Part shown: positions 50,187 through 63,114 of the stretch, in pieces
Numbering within the stretch: position 1 is the first letter of the stretch
Layout of the letters: each line of letters opens with the position of its first letter
Source: Synechococcus sp. M16CYN
GTDB lineage: Bacteria; Cyanobacteriota; Cyanobacteriia; PCC-6307; Cyanobiaceae
NCBI RefSeq assembly: GCF_040371545.1
Contig: NZ_AP029048.1
Coordinates: 124,001 to 188,000 of the forward strand
DNA length: 64,000 bases
Direction: 5' to 3'
The notes under the pieces: generated by a model
The model's database searches: none
The model's input: the letters and a program-made list of their open reading frames with translations, nothing else
Told to the model about the DNA's origin: nothing
Program-made: the position numbers and the translations under genes

Positions 50187-52121
50187 ATGAGCTCTACTAT
50201 CGTTCCCACTGAATCCTTCGATGTGATCGTCGTCGGGGCTGGACATGCCGGTTGTGAAGCAGCTATCACTACAGGGCGGCTTGGACTCAACACAGCGTTG
50301 TTTACCCTCAACCTTGATCGTGTCGCATGGCAACCCTGTAACCCATCGGTCGGTGGTCCAGCCAAAAGTCAGCTGGTGCACGAGGTCGATGCTCTTGGTG
50401 GCGTGATTGGCCGCCTTGCTGATGCCACCGCCATCCAAAAGCGCATTCTTAACGCCAGTCGCGGCCCAGCCGTTTGGGCATTACGCGCTCAAACTGATAA
50501 ACGCCTGTATTCCCATCAAATGCTGCAATTGCTGCAGCGCACTCCGAATCTTGCTCTGCGTGAAGCGATGATCACTGGCCTTGAAATCCAGAGCACAGGT
50601 GATCGGCTACGTGTTTCCGGCGTCCACACCTATTTCGGCAGTGTTTATAAAGCCGAAGCCGTAGTCCTCACCGCAGGCACATTCCTCGGTGGTCGCATCT
50701 GGGTAGGCCACCAATCCATGTCTGCAGGTCGTGCGGGAGAACAAGCAGCAGAAGGTTTAACAACGGCCCTACAACAGCTGGGCTTCCACACCGACCGGCT
50801 CAAAACTGGTACCCCAGCTCGTGTTGACCACCGTAGCATCGCCTTCGATCGGCTAGAAGAACAGGCCAGCGATGCCGCCGACCGTTTCTTCTCCTTCGAT
50901 CCGGCTGCCTGGGTAAGTGGCAAGCAAACAAGATGCCATATTACCCACACCACAGAAGCAACTCATCAGCTTATCCGCGATAATTTGCACCTCACTGCTA
51001 TCTATGGAGGTGTAATCGACAGCAAGGGGCCGCGTTACTGCCCCTCGATCGAAGACAAGATCGTGCGCTTTGCCGCTAAGGATAGCCATCAAATCTTCTT
51101 GGAACCAGAGGGCCGCGATACCCCGGAGATCTATGTACAGGGCCTTTCGACCGGCCTGCCGGAACCGATCCAACTGCAGTTGCTACGTACCCTTCCGGGG
51201 TTAGAGCAATGTGTGATGCTTAGACCGGGCTATTCTGTTGATTATGATTACTTACCTGCCACCCAACTCAAGCCATCTTTAGAAACCAAACGGGTGCGGG
51301 GGTTATTCAGCGCGGGCCAACTTAATGGCACTACTGGCTATGAGGAAGCTGCAGCTCAAGGACTCGTGGCCGGCATCAACTCTGCCCGCCTGATCGGCGG
51401 TGAGGAACCAGTGCATTTCCCTCGCGAGAGTAGTTACATCGGCACCATGATAGACGATCTCGTGAACCAAGACCTACGCGAGCCCTATCGGGTACTTACC
51501 AGTCGTAGTGAATACCGATTAACCTTGCGTGGAGACAATGCTGACCGTCGTCTCACTCCTTTAGGCAATAGATTAGGTCTGATTGACGACCGACGCTGGC
51601 AGTTGTTTAAAAACAAGCTGCAAGCTATAGAGGCTGAAAAGCAACGGCTTGCAACGACGCGGCTCAAGGTAAGTGATCAAGCAGCGTCGGCTGTGGAGCA
51701 GGAAACGGGCGCCTCAATCAAAGGTTCAGTTACTCTAGCGGATCTTTTACGCCGACCGGGTGTCCATGCTGCCGATCTTGTGCGCCATGGTTTGGCTGAC
51801 GCAAATCTATCTCTTCCCATAAGAGAAGGTGCCGAAATCGACATCAAGTACAGCGGTTATCTACGACGCCAACAACAACAAATTGAACGGGTACAACGCC
51901 AAAGTCAACGTAAACTTCCTACTGATTTAGACTACGAAAATATCAGCACTCTATCCCGCGAAGCACGGGAAAAACTTGCTTGCATTCAGCCTAGCACCCT
52001 GGGACAAGCATCGCATATTCCAGGAGTCAGCCAGGCTGACATCACAGCTCTGTTGATGTGGCTAGAGCTTCAGAAACGCCGGACCCTTGCCCCCACTGCA
52101 CATTTCGATAGCGTTGCTTAG
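50187..52121 (+). CDS. mnmG: tRNA uridine-5-carboxymethylaminomethyl modification enzyme MnmG (GidA)
   Basis: This 644-residue FAD protein works with MnmE to modify U34 in the wobble position of several tRNAs. The FAD site is [20 protein letters not shown] (residues ~9-28). Further motifs are [53 protein letters not shown] and [20 protein letters not shown]. Length is normal. The ATG at 50187 sits right at a sharp compositional edge; its promoter must lie in the AT-rich desert upstream. Confidence 0.96.
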   Translation: MSSTIVPTESFDVIVVGAGHAGCEAAITTGRLGLNTALFTLNLDRVAWQPCNPSVGGPAKSQLVHEVDALGGVIGRLADATAIQKRILNASRGPAVWALRAQTDKRLYSHQMLQLLQRTPNLALREAMITGLEIQSTGDRLRVSGVHTYFGSVYKAEAVVLTAGTFLGGRIWVGHQSMSAGRAGEQAAEGLTTALQQLGFHTDRLKTGTPARVDHRSIAFDRLEEQASDAADRFFSFDPAAWVSGKQTRCHITHTTEATHQLIRDNLHLTAIYGGVIDSKGPRYCPSIEDKIVRFAAKDSHQIFLEPEGRDTPEIYVQGLSTGLPEPIQLQLLRTLPGLEQCVMLRPGYSVDYDYLPATQLKPSLETKRVRGLFSAGQLNGTTGYEEAAAQGLVAGINSARLIGGEEPVHFPRESSYIGTMIDDLVNQDLREPYRVLTSRSEYRLTLRGDNADRRLTPLGNRLGLIDDRRWQLFKNKLQAIEAEKQRLATTRLKVSDQAASAVEQETGASIKGSVTLADLLRRPGVHAADLVRHGLADANLSLPIREGAEIDIKYSGYLRRQQQQIERVQRQSQRKLPTDLDYENISTLSREAREKLACIQPSTLGQASHIPGVSQADITALLMWLELQKRRTLAPTAHFDSVA

Positions 52122-52756
52122 CATTGCGTGAGGAACAAATGGTCATGGGTTGCGTTTCCAGTAATGAGCAAATGGAATCAAGTCACTACATGGCGAAAAC
52201 CAGCCGCTCTATACCGATTGGGTTGACGGCGGGCAGATCTAGCCCAGCAACAGCGACGCAACTGGGGTCAGAAATATTCGCTTATGAAATTCCCTAGCCA
52301 ATGCCTTTTATGAAACAGCTAACACTCCCTCATAATACTGCTTTATGACGGCAGTAGAACCTGATGCTTTCCAAGTAAACGAGCTTAACTCCAAAACCGA
52401 TTCTGTTCTTTTTGTCAACAGTGTGCACCGGGCGATTTGAACATTTCATACCGTCGAGGTTAAGACTATTCCATCAATAGCCATAGAGACTTTATTGGTT
52501 GAAAAGACATCATCTTGGCCCCAGGATATAGAGATGCTTCCAGCTCAACCGCATCATTCAAAGATTCAGACAAACAACTCAACAAAGTAATTCTAAAAAT
52601 CGACCGGACTTTATGTTTCCGCTAGCACGAACAAAAGCTTTGAGAAAAGTCGAAAACTGTAAACTCACCGAGGAATCCAATGCCGCTACCCGCTAAAACG
52701 ACCAGCGTTTTGCTTCAGCTCACTGGGGGAGTATTCTGAGTAGAATATCTAAGTTA
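52122..52756. other. Spacer with gene debris between mnmG and the chorismate lyase
   Basis: This 635-bp region has near-normal GC but no intact gene. Its first ~190 bp hold a stop-interrupted frame (separate entry). The rest carries only short frames, for example a 30-codon frame near 52345 that I could not identify. Confidence 0.5.
52128..52313 (+). pseudogene. Small gene interrupted by an in-frame TGA
   Basis: A GTG seven bases past the mnmG stop opens a frame reading RNKWSWVAFPVMSKWN and then WRKPAALYRLG. A TGA follows at 52224-52226, and the same frame resumes as RRADLAQQQRRNWGQKYS up to a TGA at 52311. The Trp/Arg-rich composition on both sides of the stop looks like one small basic protein of ~61 residues. 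A shorter ATG frame overlaps in another phase but looks less protein-like. It is probably a recently inactivated small conserved gene. Confidence 0.4.
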
Positions 52757-53338
52757 TTGCTCTCGCCCCGTCCTCTTTGGCAGGCTTCCACAGCAACGTT
52801 ATTAGACGCTAGTGGGCCGCGGCAACTGCCGGGAGGTTGGCGGCTCATGTTACTGGGGGATGGCAGCCCAACGCGTCATCTCCGTCTTCTCACAGGTCAA
52901 CCGGTCACCGTTGATCTGATTGCCATGGAAACAGAGCAAAATGGTCATCCTTATACTCCCGTTGAGGTGCATGAATTACAGGCCCCTTTATTGCGCCGCC
53001 AGGTGTGGCTTGTTTGCGGAGGAATACCACTGGCTTGGGCTGAAAGCTGGTGGAATCAAACTGAAGCAGAATTGCACTTGCAAGACCGTAACCAACCAAT
53101 TTGGTCAAATCTCACCCGAGGAAGATCAGAACTGTTTCGCCAAGTAGATGGACTTGCTCTTGTGGAAGCGGATTGGCTACAACAGACGTTTGGCCGCTGC
53201 GGTCCATTTTGGAGTCGCCACTATCGCTTCTTTCGAAGCGGAGTAGCCCTCACGGTAATCCGTGAGGTTTTTAGTCCACAACTAGAAAACTGGCTAGGCT
53301 CAACCTTAGCCCTTCGCCAAAAGCTGGCTACAAAGTAA
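52757..53338 (+). CDS. Chorismate lyase-family protein (cyanobacterial type)
   Basis: This 193-residue protein resembles the cyanobacterial chorismate lyase family (DUF98-type), which makes 4-hydroxybenzoate from chorismate for plastoquinone. Supporting segments are GGWRLMLLGDGSPTRHLRLL, a central VWLVCGGIPLAWAESWW and DGLALVEADWLQQTFGRCGP, with the conserved Arg/Glu pattern of the fold. The start is a TTG at 52757 (LLSPRPLWQAS); no in-frame ATG or GTG lies nearby. The gene is intact and of normal GC although it faces a 3.5-kb desert. Confidence 0.8.
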   Translation: MLSPRPLWQASTATLLDASGPRQLPGGWRLMLLGDGSPTRHLRLLTGQPVTVDLIAMETEQNGHPYTPVEVHELQAPLLRRQVWLVCGGIPLAWAESWWNQTEAELHLQDRNQPIWSNLTRGRSELFRQVDGLALVEADWLQQTFGRCGPFWSRHYRFFRSGVALTVIREVFSPQLENWLGSTLALRQKLATK

Positions 53339-56300
53339 TTAATTTATTAATAAATCCTCAGCCATGTAAAATAGCTTTTGACAGTCTATATTAGCTTAAA
53401 AAGATATTAAAAACATTTTTTATTTGCAATTTATGCAGGCGAACTTCCTTCAAACTTCCTTTATTTCTAATTCATAAAAGCAAATGACTAAAAGGCTACA
53501 CAGATATCTTGAATCATTGACTCACTGTGATCGATAATTACACAATGACTACAGATAGCTGCAACTGATTGTCTTTCGAGATCTACAACAATGACAAGAA
53601 TAGAATCGCGATCTAGTCATCGGAATCGACAGCAAATTTTAGCTAGTAAAATTAACCAAATCTAGTGAGGCACTGATCTAGGAATTACGGCGCAGGCAAG
53701 TGACTAACTATTCAAATACGAGGATAATTATAGAGACGAATTAGGGTAGACTAGGAATATCTTGAAAGATAGTTAGTAAATAAAAATAATCTCAGAGTAG
53801 ATCTATCCATAATTTTATTAAATCTTTTATCTTTTCTCTAGAGACAAGAAAGAAAAGCCCAATTACCTTGGGATTATTTATTTTAGGTATCTTGGCAAAG
53901 ATACTATAAATAAAGTCAGCGCAAATTTAGAATAAAGATAAAGTACGAAGTTTTCAGATAAAGTCTGGAACTAAAATTTTTCCTAAAAATTAAACAAGGG
54001 AAGAAACTTTATAAAACACTATGAACAAACTTTTAGATGTTGACTAAATTATATCAAGCAAACTTAAATATATAATCTTTTGCAATTTTGATAAGTTCTG
54101 GATATATAAACTAAACCAGTAATTAAAAGAATCGATCGATAAAGTAAGAGCCTTAACTTTAGGAAATAAGACTTTAGATTTTAGTTTCTTATACCTAGAA
54201 AATGAACATTTTATATTTAAAAATAATGTTATCTACATTACGAAGGATTGAAAATAAAATAATTAAAATGTATAATAATTTTGCTCGGCAAAAAAGACAA
54301 AAAATCTAATTAAAGATCTATATCATAGTATATAATTTTATTATTTTAGAAAGTACAAGTTTTTCCCTAAAAATTTCTTAACTCTCTCCCATATAAATGC
54401 TGACCTGAAAAAAACTTGTACAACTTGATTCTAAATTTATTTGAATAAATAGGATTTTTAAAAATAACATTAAGCAGTATAAATACTCTAGTATTTTGTA
54501 TTTTAATAGCGATTTTTTGGTAAAATTAAAAAATATTAGATTAATTAAATAAGTACCGAATTATAATTTAAAGTCTCCAAGAAAAGTGATTTGAGATAAC
54601 TAAATGATATTAGAGGTCTTATTTCTAGAAGGCTCATAAATAATAACAAATAATATGGGCTAAAAACTTGCTATAAAGGTTAAATAAATATTCTTGAAAT
54701 AAGAGGACTAATGCTAATAAAATAATCTCTAACAAAGATAAGTACAATTAAAGATACTTAGCAGATTAGTTGTAACCAAACATAATTCCGTGAATTACTA
54801 AATTTTTAGTCTAACTTATATTAGTGGAAACTTTTTTCCTAACCTATTGAGAAATGAAGTATTTAAAAGTGATTTTATTCTCAATATTGTCTGAAAAATT
54901 AAAGGAAAAGCAAGCAAAATTAGTTGGAAGTACATCACTTTTACAAATAATCTGATTTAGTAGAATAGAGATTACAATTCTTGTAATTAGACTCATTAAA
55001 ATAGTCCTAATTTTTGATAAAAAACTTACAATTAATGAAGAGTTAAATAATGTATAAATGGATAACCAAGTCTCCCAATTCCATTTGAGCTAACCCTGCT
55101 TTTAAGTAATCTTAATCAAAATATTAGGCACAAAGATACATTATCTGCTAACTAAAACAATCTAGATATAATTAGTATTAATTTAACTTATCGAACAAAA
55201 AATAAAATGCAGGAAGAACTTAGCATAAGTAACTTAGGTTAAACTCGATCTGCACATTCTAACATTCTCTGGAATAACTAATTCTAATGTCTATTAGTTT
55301 GAATTTATGTATGGTAAACCAAGAATCTATGGATACGCTAGATCTGTAGAGTAAATATAATACCAATATTTTAGATCAAAAGCCTTTCAAGCTATAGGAA
55401 TTTTGAGAGAAAATGAGAGAAGAAAAGTACTTTTCTTTAGTCATTTGACTTCAATTAAGTTACTGTATTAAAAAGTCAAAAGGTAATTTACATCAAAAGA
55501 GATACCTAACTTATTCAAAGTAGTTATAAAAAAACTAGTACTAGTAAGCTGCATCAAAATAAAACTTAATTATTAAGACATCCTTTTCCAGATTAAGGCT
55601 AAAAGGAATTAAGTTTTTGTGCTTATCAAGGATGATAGCTTTAGCAAATTTTTCAATATCATAATATTTTTGCTCCTTTATTCTAGATTTTTTTCAGCAT
55701 CTGTAGCTCAATATAATGTAAATATGCAGTAATATGTTTGTGGCAATGTTTCTATGCTTTGAATCTTCTTTAGGATCATACTTCGTTAAAAAATAGAGAT
55801 ATTGAAATATTTACTTCCTTTGAGTTCAGCTAAAGTATCAAATAAATACTTCCGCTAATATTCTGAACAAGTAATTGCTATTATCTCAGCCTCACAATCT
55901 TCCCTTTGAAAAAATTGCTATTGAAACTATCAAATGCCATAAGGTTAAAATCCGTTTGCCTACTTAAGCATCATAAAATTTCTTTAGATTTTCAGGAAAT
56001 AAGTTAATGCATTAAATATCTACACTTTTCTATTCTAACATTGCTTTGAACTTCTTGGGCAATAACTATCTAAATAGCAGATTTATTATCTTCTAACTAT
56101 TTAGCTTTTCTAACAGAATTTCTGTAACTAGATGACTATAAAACTGCCCTATTGTGAGATACAACACCTCATTATTATTAATACCTTAAAATAAGCAAAT
56201 GCTTTTGATTTTTTGATGAAATAGTCTGAATTCTTATAACTTATTCATTTAAGCTGATTTTTTAGATCAGCTATATCTTTGACTATTTGACTTTCATTAG

Positions 56301-56892
56301 TTTTACTATTATTCAATTTCAAGTCGATGAATTCCAGTGATTTATCTCTTCCTGAAATCACTTCTAAATCAAGTTATTTACATTACTATTGACAACCTTA
56401 GTGTATTTAATCTCATCCGTTTTCATCAAACTATTTGATATTTATCAATCAATTCTCCTTATTATATTATGTTCATCTATATCTCGTTAAATAGTAAGGC
56501 ATCTATTTAGTATTGATTTGAATGATTTTTAATCCACCGGGTGGTCTAAATGAACGCTGGCATTATTTATATGACTTCTGAGTAAAATAGAGCTAATCAC
56601 TTAGAATTGCTAAAAAATTTGCTTTCAACATGCTTGGACTAAAATGATTAATACATCACAAAACTTTATTAAAAGAGCCATTACTTATCGATACACTCAC
56701 CTTTGCAGCCTCTCTCCCTACCTTATTTTTTGATCATGCTAACTGCTAGCAAAATAAAATTTGACTCATCATATCGATTTAGCATAGGTTTCCAATAATT
56801 TCTATGTTCTCTAGATTACAGTTAGATAAGGAAGGATGTGATCTATAGTAATAGCATTACTTAAGAACGAATGTTTCTAGACGTATATCTAG
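53339..56892. other. 3.55-kb AT-rich desert downstream of the chorismate lyase
   Basis: This is the largest non-coding block. No plausible gene exists on either strand. Local structure includes a decayed terminator-like hairpin at 53858-53872, the 18-bp perfect palindrome AAGAAAAGTACTTTTCTT at 55420-55437, and a small GC-richer patch near 56533-56560 with CCACC/GGTGG pairing. The patch may be a gene relic. No tRNA or known cyanobacterial small RNA was recognised. Confidence 0.75.
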
Positions 56893-57138
56893 TTGAGAAA
56901 TGAACCAACGCGACTCTGGCTCCTCCTCAAATACCCGCTCCAAACTGCTGTTATGAATATTATTGTCAGTATTTTAGCATCAGAAACACTGATGCTGTTT
57001 TTGTATTCAGCCTTAATCCAGCCAATTACTGCTGATATTTCCTCAACGTCTATACAAACTCTTGTTCGATTAGCATTACTCTATCTCTACTTGGCTTGGT
57101 ATTTAATCCACCACTTGATAGCTTTCATGGCATCCTAA
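56893..57138 (+). CDS. Small hypothetical membrane protein
   Basis: This 81-residue frame encodes a protein with two clear hydrophobic helices: ~20-44 (VMNIIVSILASETLMLFLYS) and ~58-79 (LVRLALLYLYLAWYLIHHLI). The composition is richer in GC than the desert before it. The frame begins with a TTG directly after a stop codon. An ATG at codon 21 (56953) is an alternative start, but it would remove the conserved-looking LWLLLKYPLQTAV segment. No family is recognised. A hairpin with a short T tract follows at 57191-57215. It is likely a real gene, possibly close to decay. Confidence 0.5.
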   Translation: MRNEPTRLWLLLKYPLQTAVMNIIVSILASETLMLFLYSALIQPITADISSTSIQTLVRLALLYLYLAWYLIHHLIAFMAS

Positions 57139-57190
57139 TTCAAACTTTTGGTGATTACTAGATCACGGTTATCCAATCAAACATAATGCC

Positions 57191-57215
57191 GAGCTAAATC
57201 AATTAGCTCTGTTTT
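57191..57215 (+). terminator. Hairpin after the small membrane-protein gene
   Basis: GAGCTAA (57191-57197) pairs with TTAGCTC (57203-57209) around ATCAA, followed by TGTTTT. It lies 52 bp after the stop and looks like a weak intrinsic terminator. Confidence 0.5.
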
Positions 57216-57717
57216 GCGTAAGTTCATATTTAGCAATAGGGGAAACGGAAACAGTGCTTAGGTCTGGTATTGTGCTAGATCAGCCAGCGTCTATTTGATA
57301 TTTTCTCTATTAAGAAACTATTCTTGGATACTCCTGACGAGCATCTTAATTACTATAGTGGCTAACGCTTAACCCTTCTCGATGGTTAAATCAATTAGAT
57401 GCTACTTGAAAACTGCAATTTGTGTAGACTCCGTTAACCCCTCATGCCACATCTAGTTTACAAAAGATTTAACCTCAACTGTTGTTTAGATAATTACCCA
57501 CAATGCTGCGCCACTTGATGGATACGAATGATTTTATGCTGATAAATGCCTTTAATCACCTGATTAAAGGCATTTATCAGCTCTGGATTTCTGTTTTCCC
57601 ACTAGCAACTGGTACCTCGACAAGCTCTACCCAAACTGCTCTTGTTTTACGACTGTTTTAAATCCTCTCTAGAAATAGTTAAGGCTTTTACTCTAGCAAC
57701 GAAATCTAGGAGATATG
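57216..57717. other. Spacer with a large palindrome between two convergent small genes
   Basis: These ~500 bp carry no gene. The notable element is the 44-bp palindrome at 57538-57581 (separate entry). Confidence 0.6.
57538..57581. repeat. 44-bp palindrome with perfect 21-bp arms
   Basis: Positions 57538-57558 are the exact reverse complement of 57561-57581, with only CC between them. The arm begins GCTGATAAATGCC. There is no flanking T tract on either strand and no second copy was noticed. A perfect repeat this long is far beyond chance in neutral decaying DNA. Confidence 0.9.
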
Positions 57718-58206
57718 TTAAGTAGAGCGGCGGCTAGACCGAGGTAAGCCCCGCTGAAAGAAAGGTGGGAGGACTTGAGACTTCACACCAGAAGGCGATC
57801 GTTGACCTAATGCACGCTGTTGACGCTGCAACCTAAAGAGTTCTTCATCGGGCCAGTCGTCAAATGACAATGACGTTGATGGTGCCAGTAGGACCGAGGA
57901 ATCCGATTTTCGTCGTTGAGATCGACGAGAGATGGCCTGGAGCGGGCGTTTCGCTCTGCTAAGTGGTCGCGGCGAAGCCTCTTGCCAAGGTTCACGCCAA
58001 CCGTCCTCTTCTTCTAATAGCCAATCAACCTTGCCCCCAACCCACCGGCCAAAAGAGTCGAGATTCAATCTCGGGCGTCGTTGCCCTGGACGCCGACCGG
58101 CAAATCCATCGATTAATTGACGGCCTGTCCCTAACCAGCGATGCAAAAAACGATCTCTAAGATCATGGGGTCGTTCTGGACGGTATCGTTCGTATCGTTC
58201 CTCCAT
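57718..58206 (-). CDS. Conserved picocyanobacterial hypothetical, Arg-rich
   Basis: This 162-residue protein is very basic and soluble. Recognisable blocks are RDRFLHRWLGTGRQLIDGF near the N-terminus and FGRWVGGKVDWLLEEEDGW in the middle, which I recall as conserved in marine Synechococcus proteins of unknown function. A long Arg/Ser-rich segment follows (KRPLQAISRRSQRRK) and the tail is basic. It may bind nucleic acid or anionic membrane, but this is only inferred from charge. The ATG at 58206 is clear. Confidence 0.7.
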   Translation of the reverse strand: MEERYERYRPERPHDLRDRFLHRWLGTGRQLIDGFAGRRPGQRRPRLNLDSFGRWVGGKVDWLLEEEDGWREPWQEASPRPLSRAKRPLQAISRRSQRRKSDSSVLLAPSTSLSFDDWPDEELFRLQRQQRALGQRSPSGVKSQVLPPFFQRGLPRSSRRST

Positions 58207-58727
58207 TTGAAGAGGCTCTGTTTTAGAATAAAATTAGGAATACTAGCTAGGTATGACGGCTCCACAGAGCTAGGATAATGACCAAAGAGCTTAGACACCG
58301 AAGTCCCCACAGTAGGTGTTTAATTGCGACAAAAGCAGTGACTGATCACATCGCGAGTGCGATGGCAGCAAGGGGACCGTTGTTTGCACAATATTGAGTC
58401 CGGTTGTCCGGGATGTAGATGGAACGCTGCGGCCTTGCGTATCGTCATCATAATAAATCCGCCTAAGCTACAGACCGTAACGATTCCGATATTGATCGAC
58501 TTTGCCGTTACAATTCTTACTCGGCGAAAACCGGATGGTACTCAATTCATCCGTTGTGCTCTTCACCCCAACGTAACTATACGTTACAGACTAAACCTAT
58601 GTACGGCGTTATGAACGATTCGCCTAATGAAGCAGTGACAGTAAGGACCGCAAGAGCTCACGAGAAAGGTAAATTCACGGCGCCCTATGGCGGTCAGGCA
58701 GACTCGTCCATGCTCTGAAAGCTGGTG
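58207..58727. other. Spacer with possible gene debris upstream of the DUF4864-like gene
   Basis: The GC content here is near that of the genes, unlike the AT-rich deserts, yet there is no full gene. Short frames include one at 58278 of 36 codons (MTKELRHRSPHSRCL...), one of 85 codons at 58357-58614 starting with GTG, and one ending just before the next gene (58601-58719, MYGVMNDSPNEAV...). None has a known domain. This looks like recently inactivated coding sequence. Confidence 0.4.
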
Positions 58728-61376
<2,649 letters not shown>

Positions 61377-61700
61377 ACGATTTAACCAGGTGATGGGTTT
61401 CAATCAGATTCAAAAATGGACATAGCCAACAAAAGGATTGGTTACAGCATCGAGCGGTTTGTATTCACATCGGGAATACTCTCAACTCAGATTTCACTAT
61501 GAAATTAACGGCGTCACTGAAACCATGGTTCAGCTCAAGATACATCATTGGATCAAAACCGACTGCGGTCGTGCCAAACTGGCTGAACTTCAGCGACGCC
61601 GAGGCGCCGGTGCTCGATTTCACCTGATTTGGTTTATCCTGATTGCGTCAGCTAGGGATTGGTCTCTTCCCAGTCCGAATCGCTTCCCCTAACGGGTTAG
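61377..61700. other. Spacer downstream of ligA with one uncertain frame
   Basis: A plus-strand frame (61438-61692, TTG start) encodes ~84 residues with near-normal GC, including MVQLKIHHWIKTDCGRAKLA. I cannot identify it and treat it as a possible remnant. CTAAC/GTTAG pairing at 61689-61700 borders the stop of the TVP38-type gene but lacks a T tract. Confidence 0.35.
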
Positions 61701-62321
61701 TTAGAGATCAACCTCCTCGTTAATTAATGCTTTCTGAGCCGCTCGACCCACAAGCCAGACTGCTGTTACTGTGGCCATTACCCCCACAATTCTGAAAGTC
61801 CACGCCCACGCTGACACTTCTGGGGCCAGCATCTCGCTAGGGCTGGTTCTTCCTCCTGTCAAGGCGCCTAAAGTGCAAAACATCACCGTGCTAGGTAAAA
61901 TTGCTACTAAGCTCAGGTTGTAGTCACGTAGGCTGACATTACTAAGGCCATAAGCTAGGTTTAGCAAAGAGAAGGAAAATGCTGGCGACAATCGCGTTAG
62001 CACGACGAGCCTGAGTCCTTCGCTACTTACCGCTTTTTCGACAGCTTGTAACTTGGGAAAATGCTTCAAACGTTCATTTGCCCAACCTTTCAACCAACAG
62101 CGACTTAAAAAGAAGGAGGCCTCAGCCCCTAAGCAGGCGCCGATAAACACAATTAGACTACCCCACCAGGTGCCATAAAGCACTCCCGCAAGTATAGAGG
62201 CCCAGACCCCTGGTAGGAGTAGTGTTACCCACAAGGCGTAGAGTGGAATGAATATGGCCACTCCTAAGGGAGAATGTAGAAACGGTAAGGCTGCGTCAAG
62301 CCAATGGGACCAATCAAGCAT
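61701..62321 (-). CDS. TVP38/TMEM64-family membrane protein
   Basis: This 206-residue polytopic protein belongs to the TVP38/TMEM64 (SNARE-associated, DedA-like) family, thought to act in lipid scrambling or membrane homeostasis. Family motifs include LLPGVWASILAGVLYGTWWG, GAEASFFLSRCWLKGW and LVVLTRLSPAFSFSLLNLAY. About five transmembrane spans are visible. The ATG at 62321 directly follows the stop of the upstream permease gene (TGAGATG). A longer frame needs a TTG start inside that gene. It may be co-transcribed with the ABC permeases. Confidence 0.85.
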   Translation of the reverse strand: MLDWSHWLDAALPFLHSPLGVAIFIPLYALWVTLLLPGVWASILAGVLYGTWWGSLIVFIGACLGAEASFFLSRCWLKGWANERLKHFPKLQAVEKAVSSEGLRLVVLTRLSPAFSFSLLNLAYGLSNVSLRDYNLSLVAILPSTVMFCTLGALTGGRTSPSEMLAPEVSAWAWTFRIVGVMATVTAVWLVGRAAQKALINEEVDL

Positions 62322-62322
62322 C

Positions 62323-63114
62323 TCAGCTGGAAGCAGAAGTGTAATGGCGCAAAGCAAACAGCCAGAACGCTCGCGTTGAAAGGAAAAAGATACAAGCTAG
62401 GGCCAAACTTAGTAGCAGCATCGGTGTTGCTACAACGCGACCGAGTAGCACCTCCGCTGGCACCGTGGTAAGAAAAGCCACCGGCAGCACAAACGTAAAC
62501 AGCAAACGTAGTGAAACCGGATACGCACTAATTGGGTAACGCCCAGACGCCAAGAGCGTCCTTAGAACTTCAGTAGCATTCCACATTTTTACAAACCAAA
62601 TGCTGGTGGCCGCAACTAAAAACCAAATTGAGTACAGTATTGTCGTGCCAGATAACAGCATCAGGACTACAGTTAGCAACTCCTGTACCGACGCTTCTGC
62701 GCCTGACTGGAGTCCGCCCCAGCCGACTAATAACAAGCCTAAGGCAATTTCAGGAAACCCGCTAAGTGCCATCAAACGGAGAGATAGCCACAGCTGGCTA
62801 TCAACTGGCTTCAATAAAACAAAATCTAGTGTACCTTCCCTTACATAAGTGACAATTGAACCGAGGTTGGGACGTAACCAGGCGTTTGCTATACCATCAA
62901 GGGTTGTGTAGAAACCCTGCACCACCAGTGCTTCGGACCAATTCCAACCGCCTAGAGAATACCCAGGTCCAAAAAACAGCGACAACGTAAACAAGCTGCC
63001 CCCAAGGCTCAGGGCAATCGCCACAAGCTCAATCAACAGATTAACCTGATATTCTGCTTGCATCGCTAAAGCTGTACCCCAGAAACAAATTAGCGTTTGC
63101 CAATAACGCCTCAT
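62323..63114 (-). CDS. ABC-2 family permease (second of a pair)
   Basis: This 263-residue permease belongs to the PF06182-like ABC-2 family. Six hydrophobic spans are visible, with the characteristic GSIVTYVREGTLDFVLLKPV followed by QLWLSLRLMALSGFPEIALG. The substrate is unknown; relatives are annotated as multidrug or export systems. The ATG at 63114 (MRRYWQTLICFWGTALAMQA) overlaps the stop of the upstream permease gene by one base (TAATG), which fixes the start over a longer frame. Confidence 0.88.
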   Translation of the reverse strand: MRRYWQTLICFWGTALAMQAEYQVNLLIELVAIALSLGGSLFTLSLFFGPGYSLGGWNWSEALVVQGFYTTLDGIANAWLRPNLGSIVTYVREGTLDFVLLKPVDSQLWLSLRLMALSGFPEIALGLLLVGWGGLQSGAEASVQELLTVVLMLLSGTTILYSIWFLVAATSIWFVKMWNATEVLRTLLASGRYPISAYPVSLRLLFTFVLPVAFLTTVPAEVLLGRVVATPMLLLSLALACIFFLSTRAFWLFALRHYTSASS

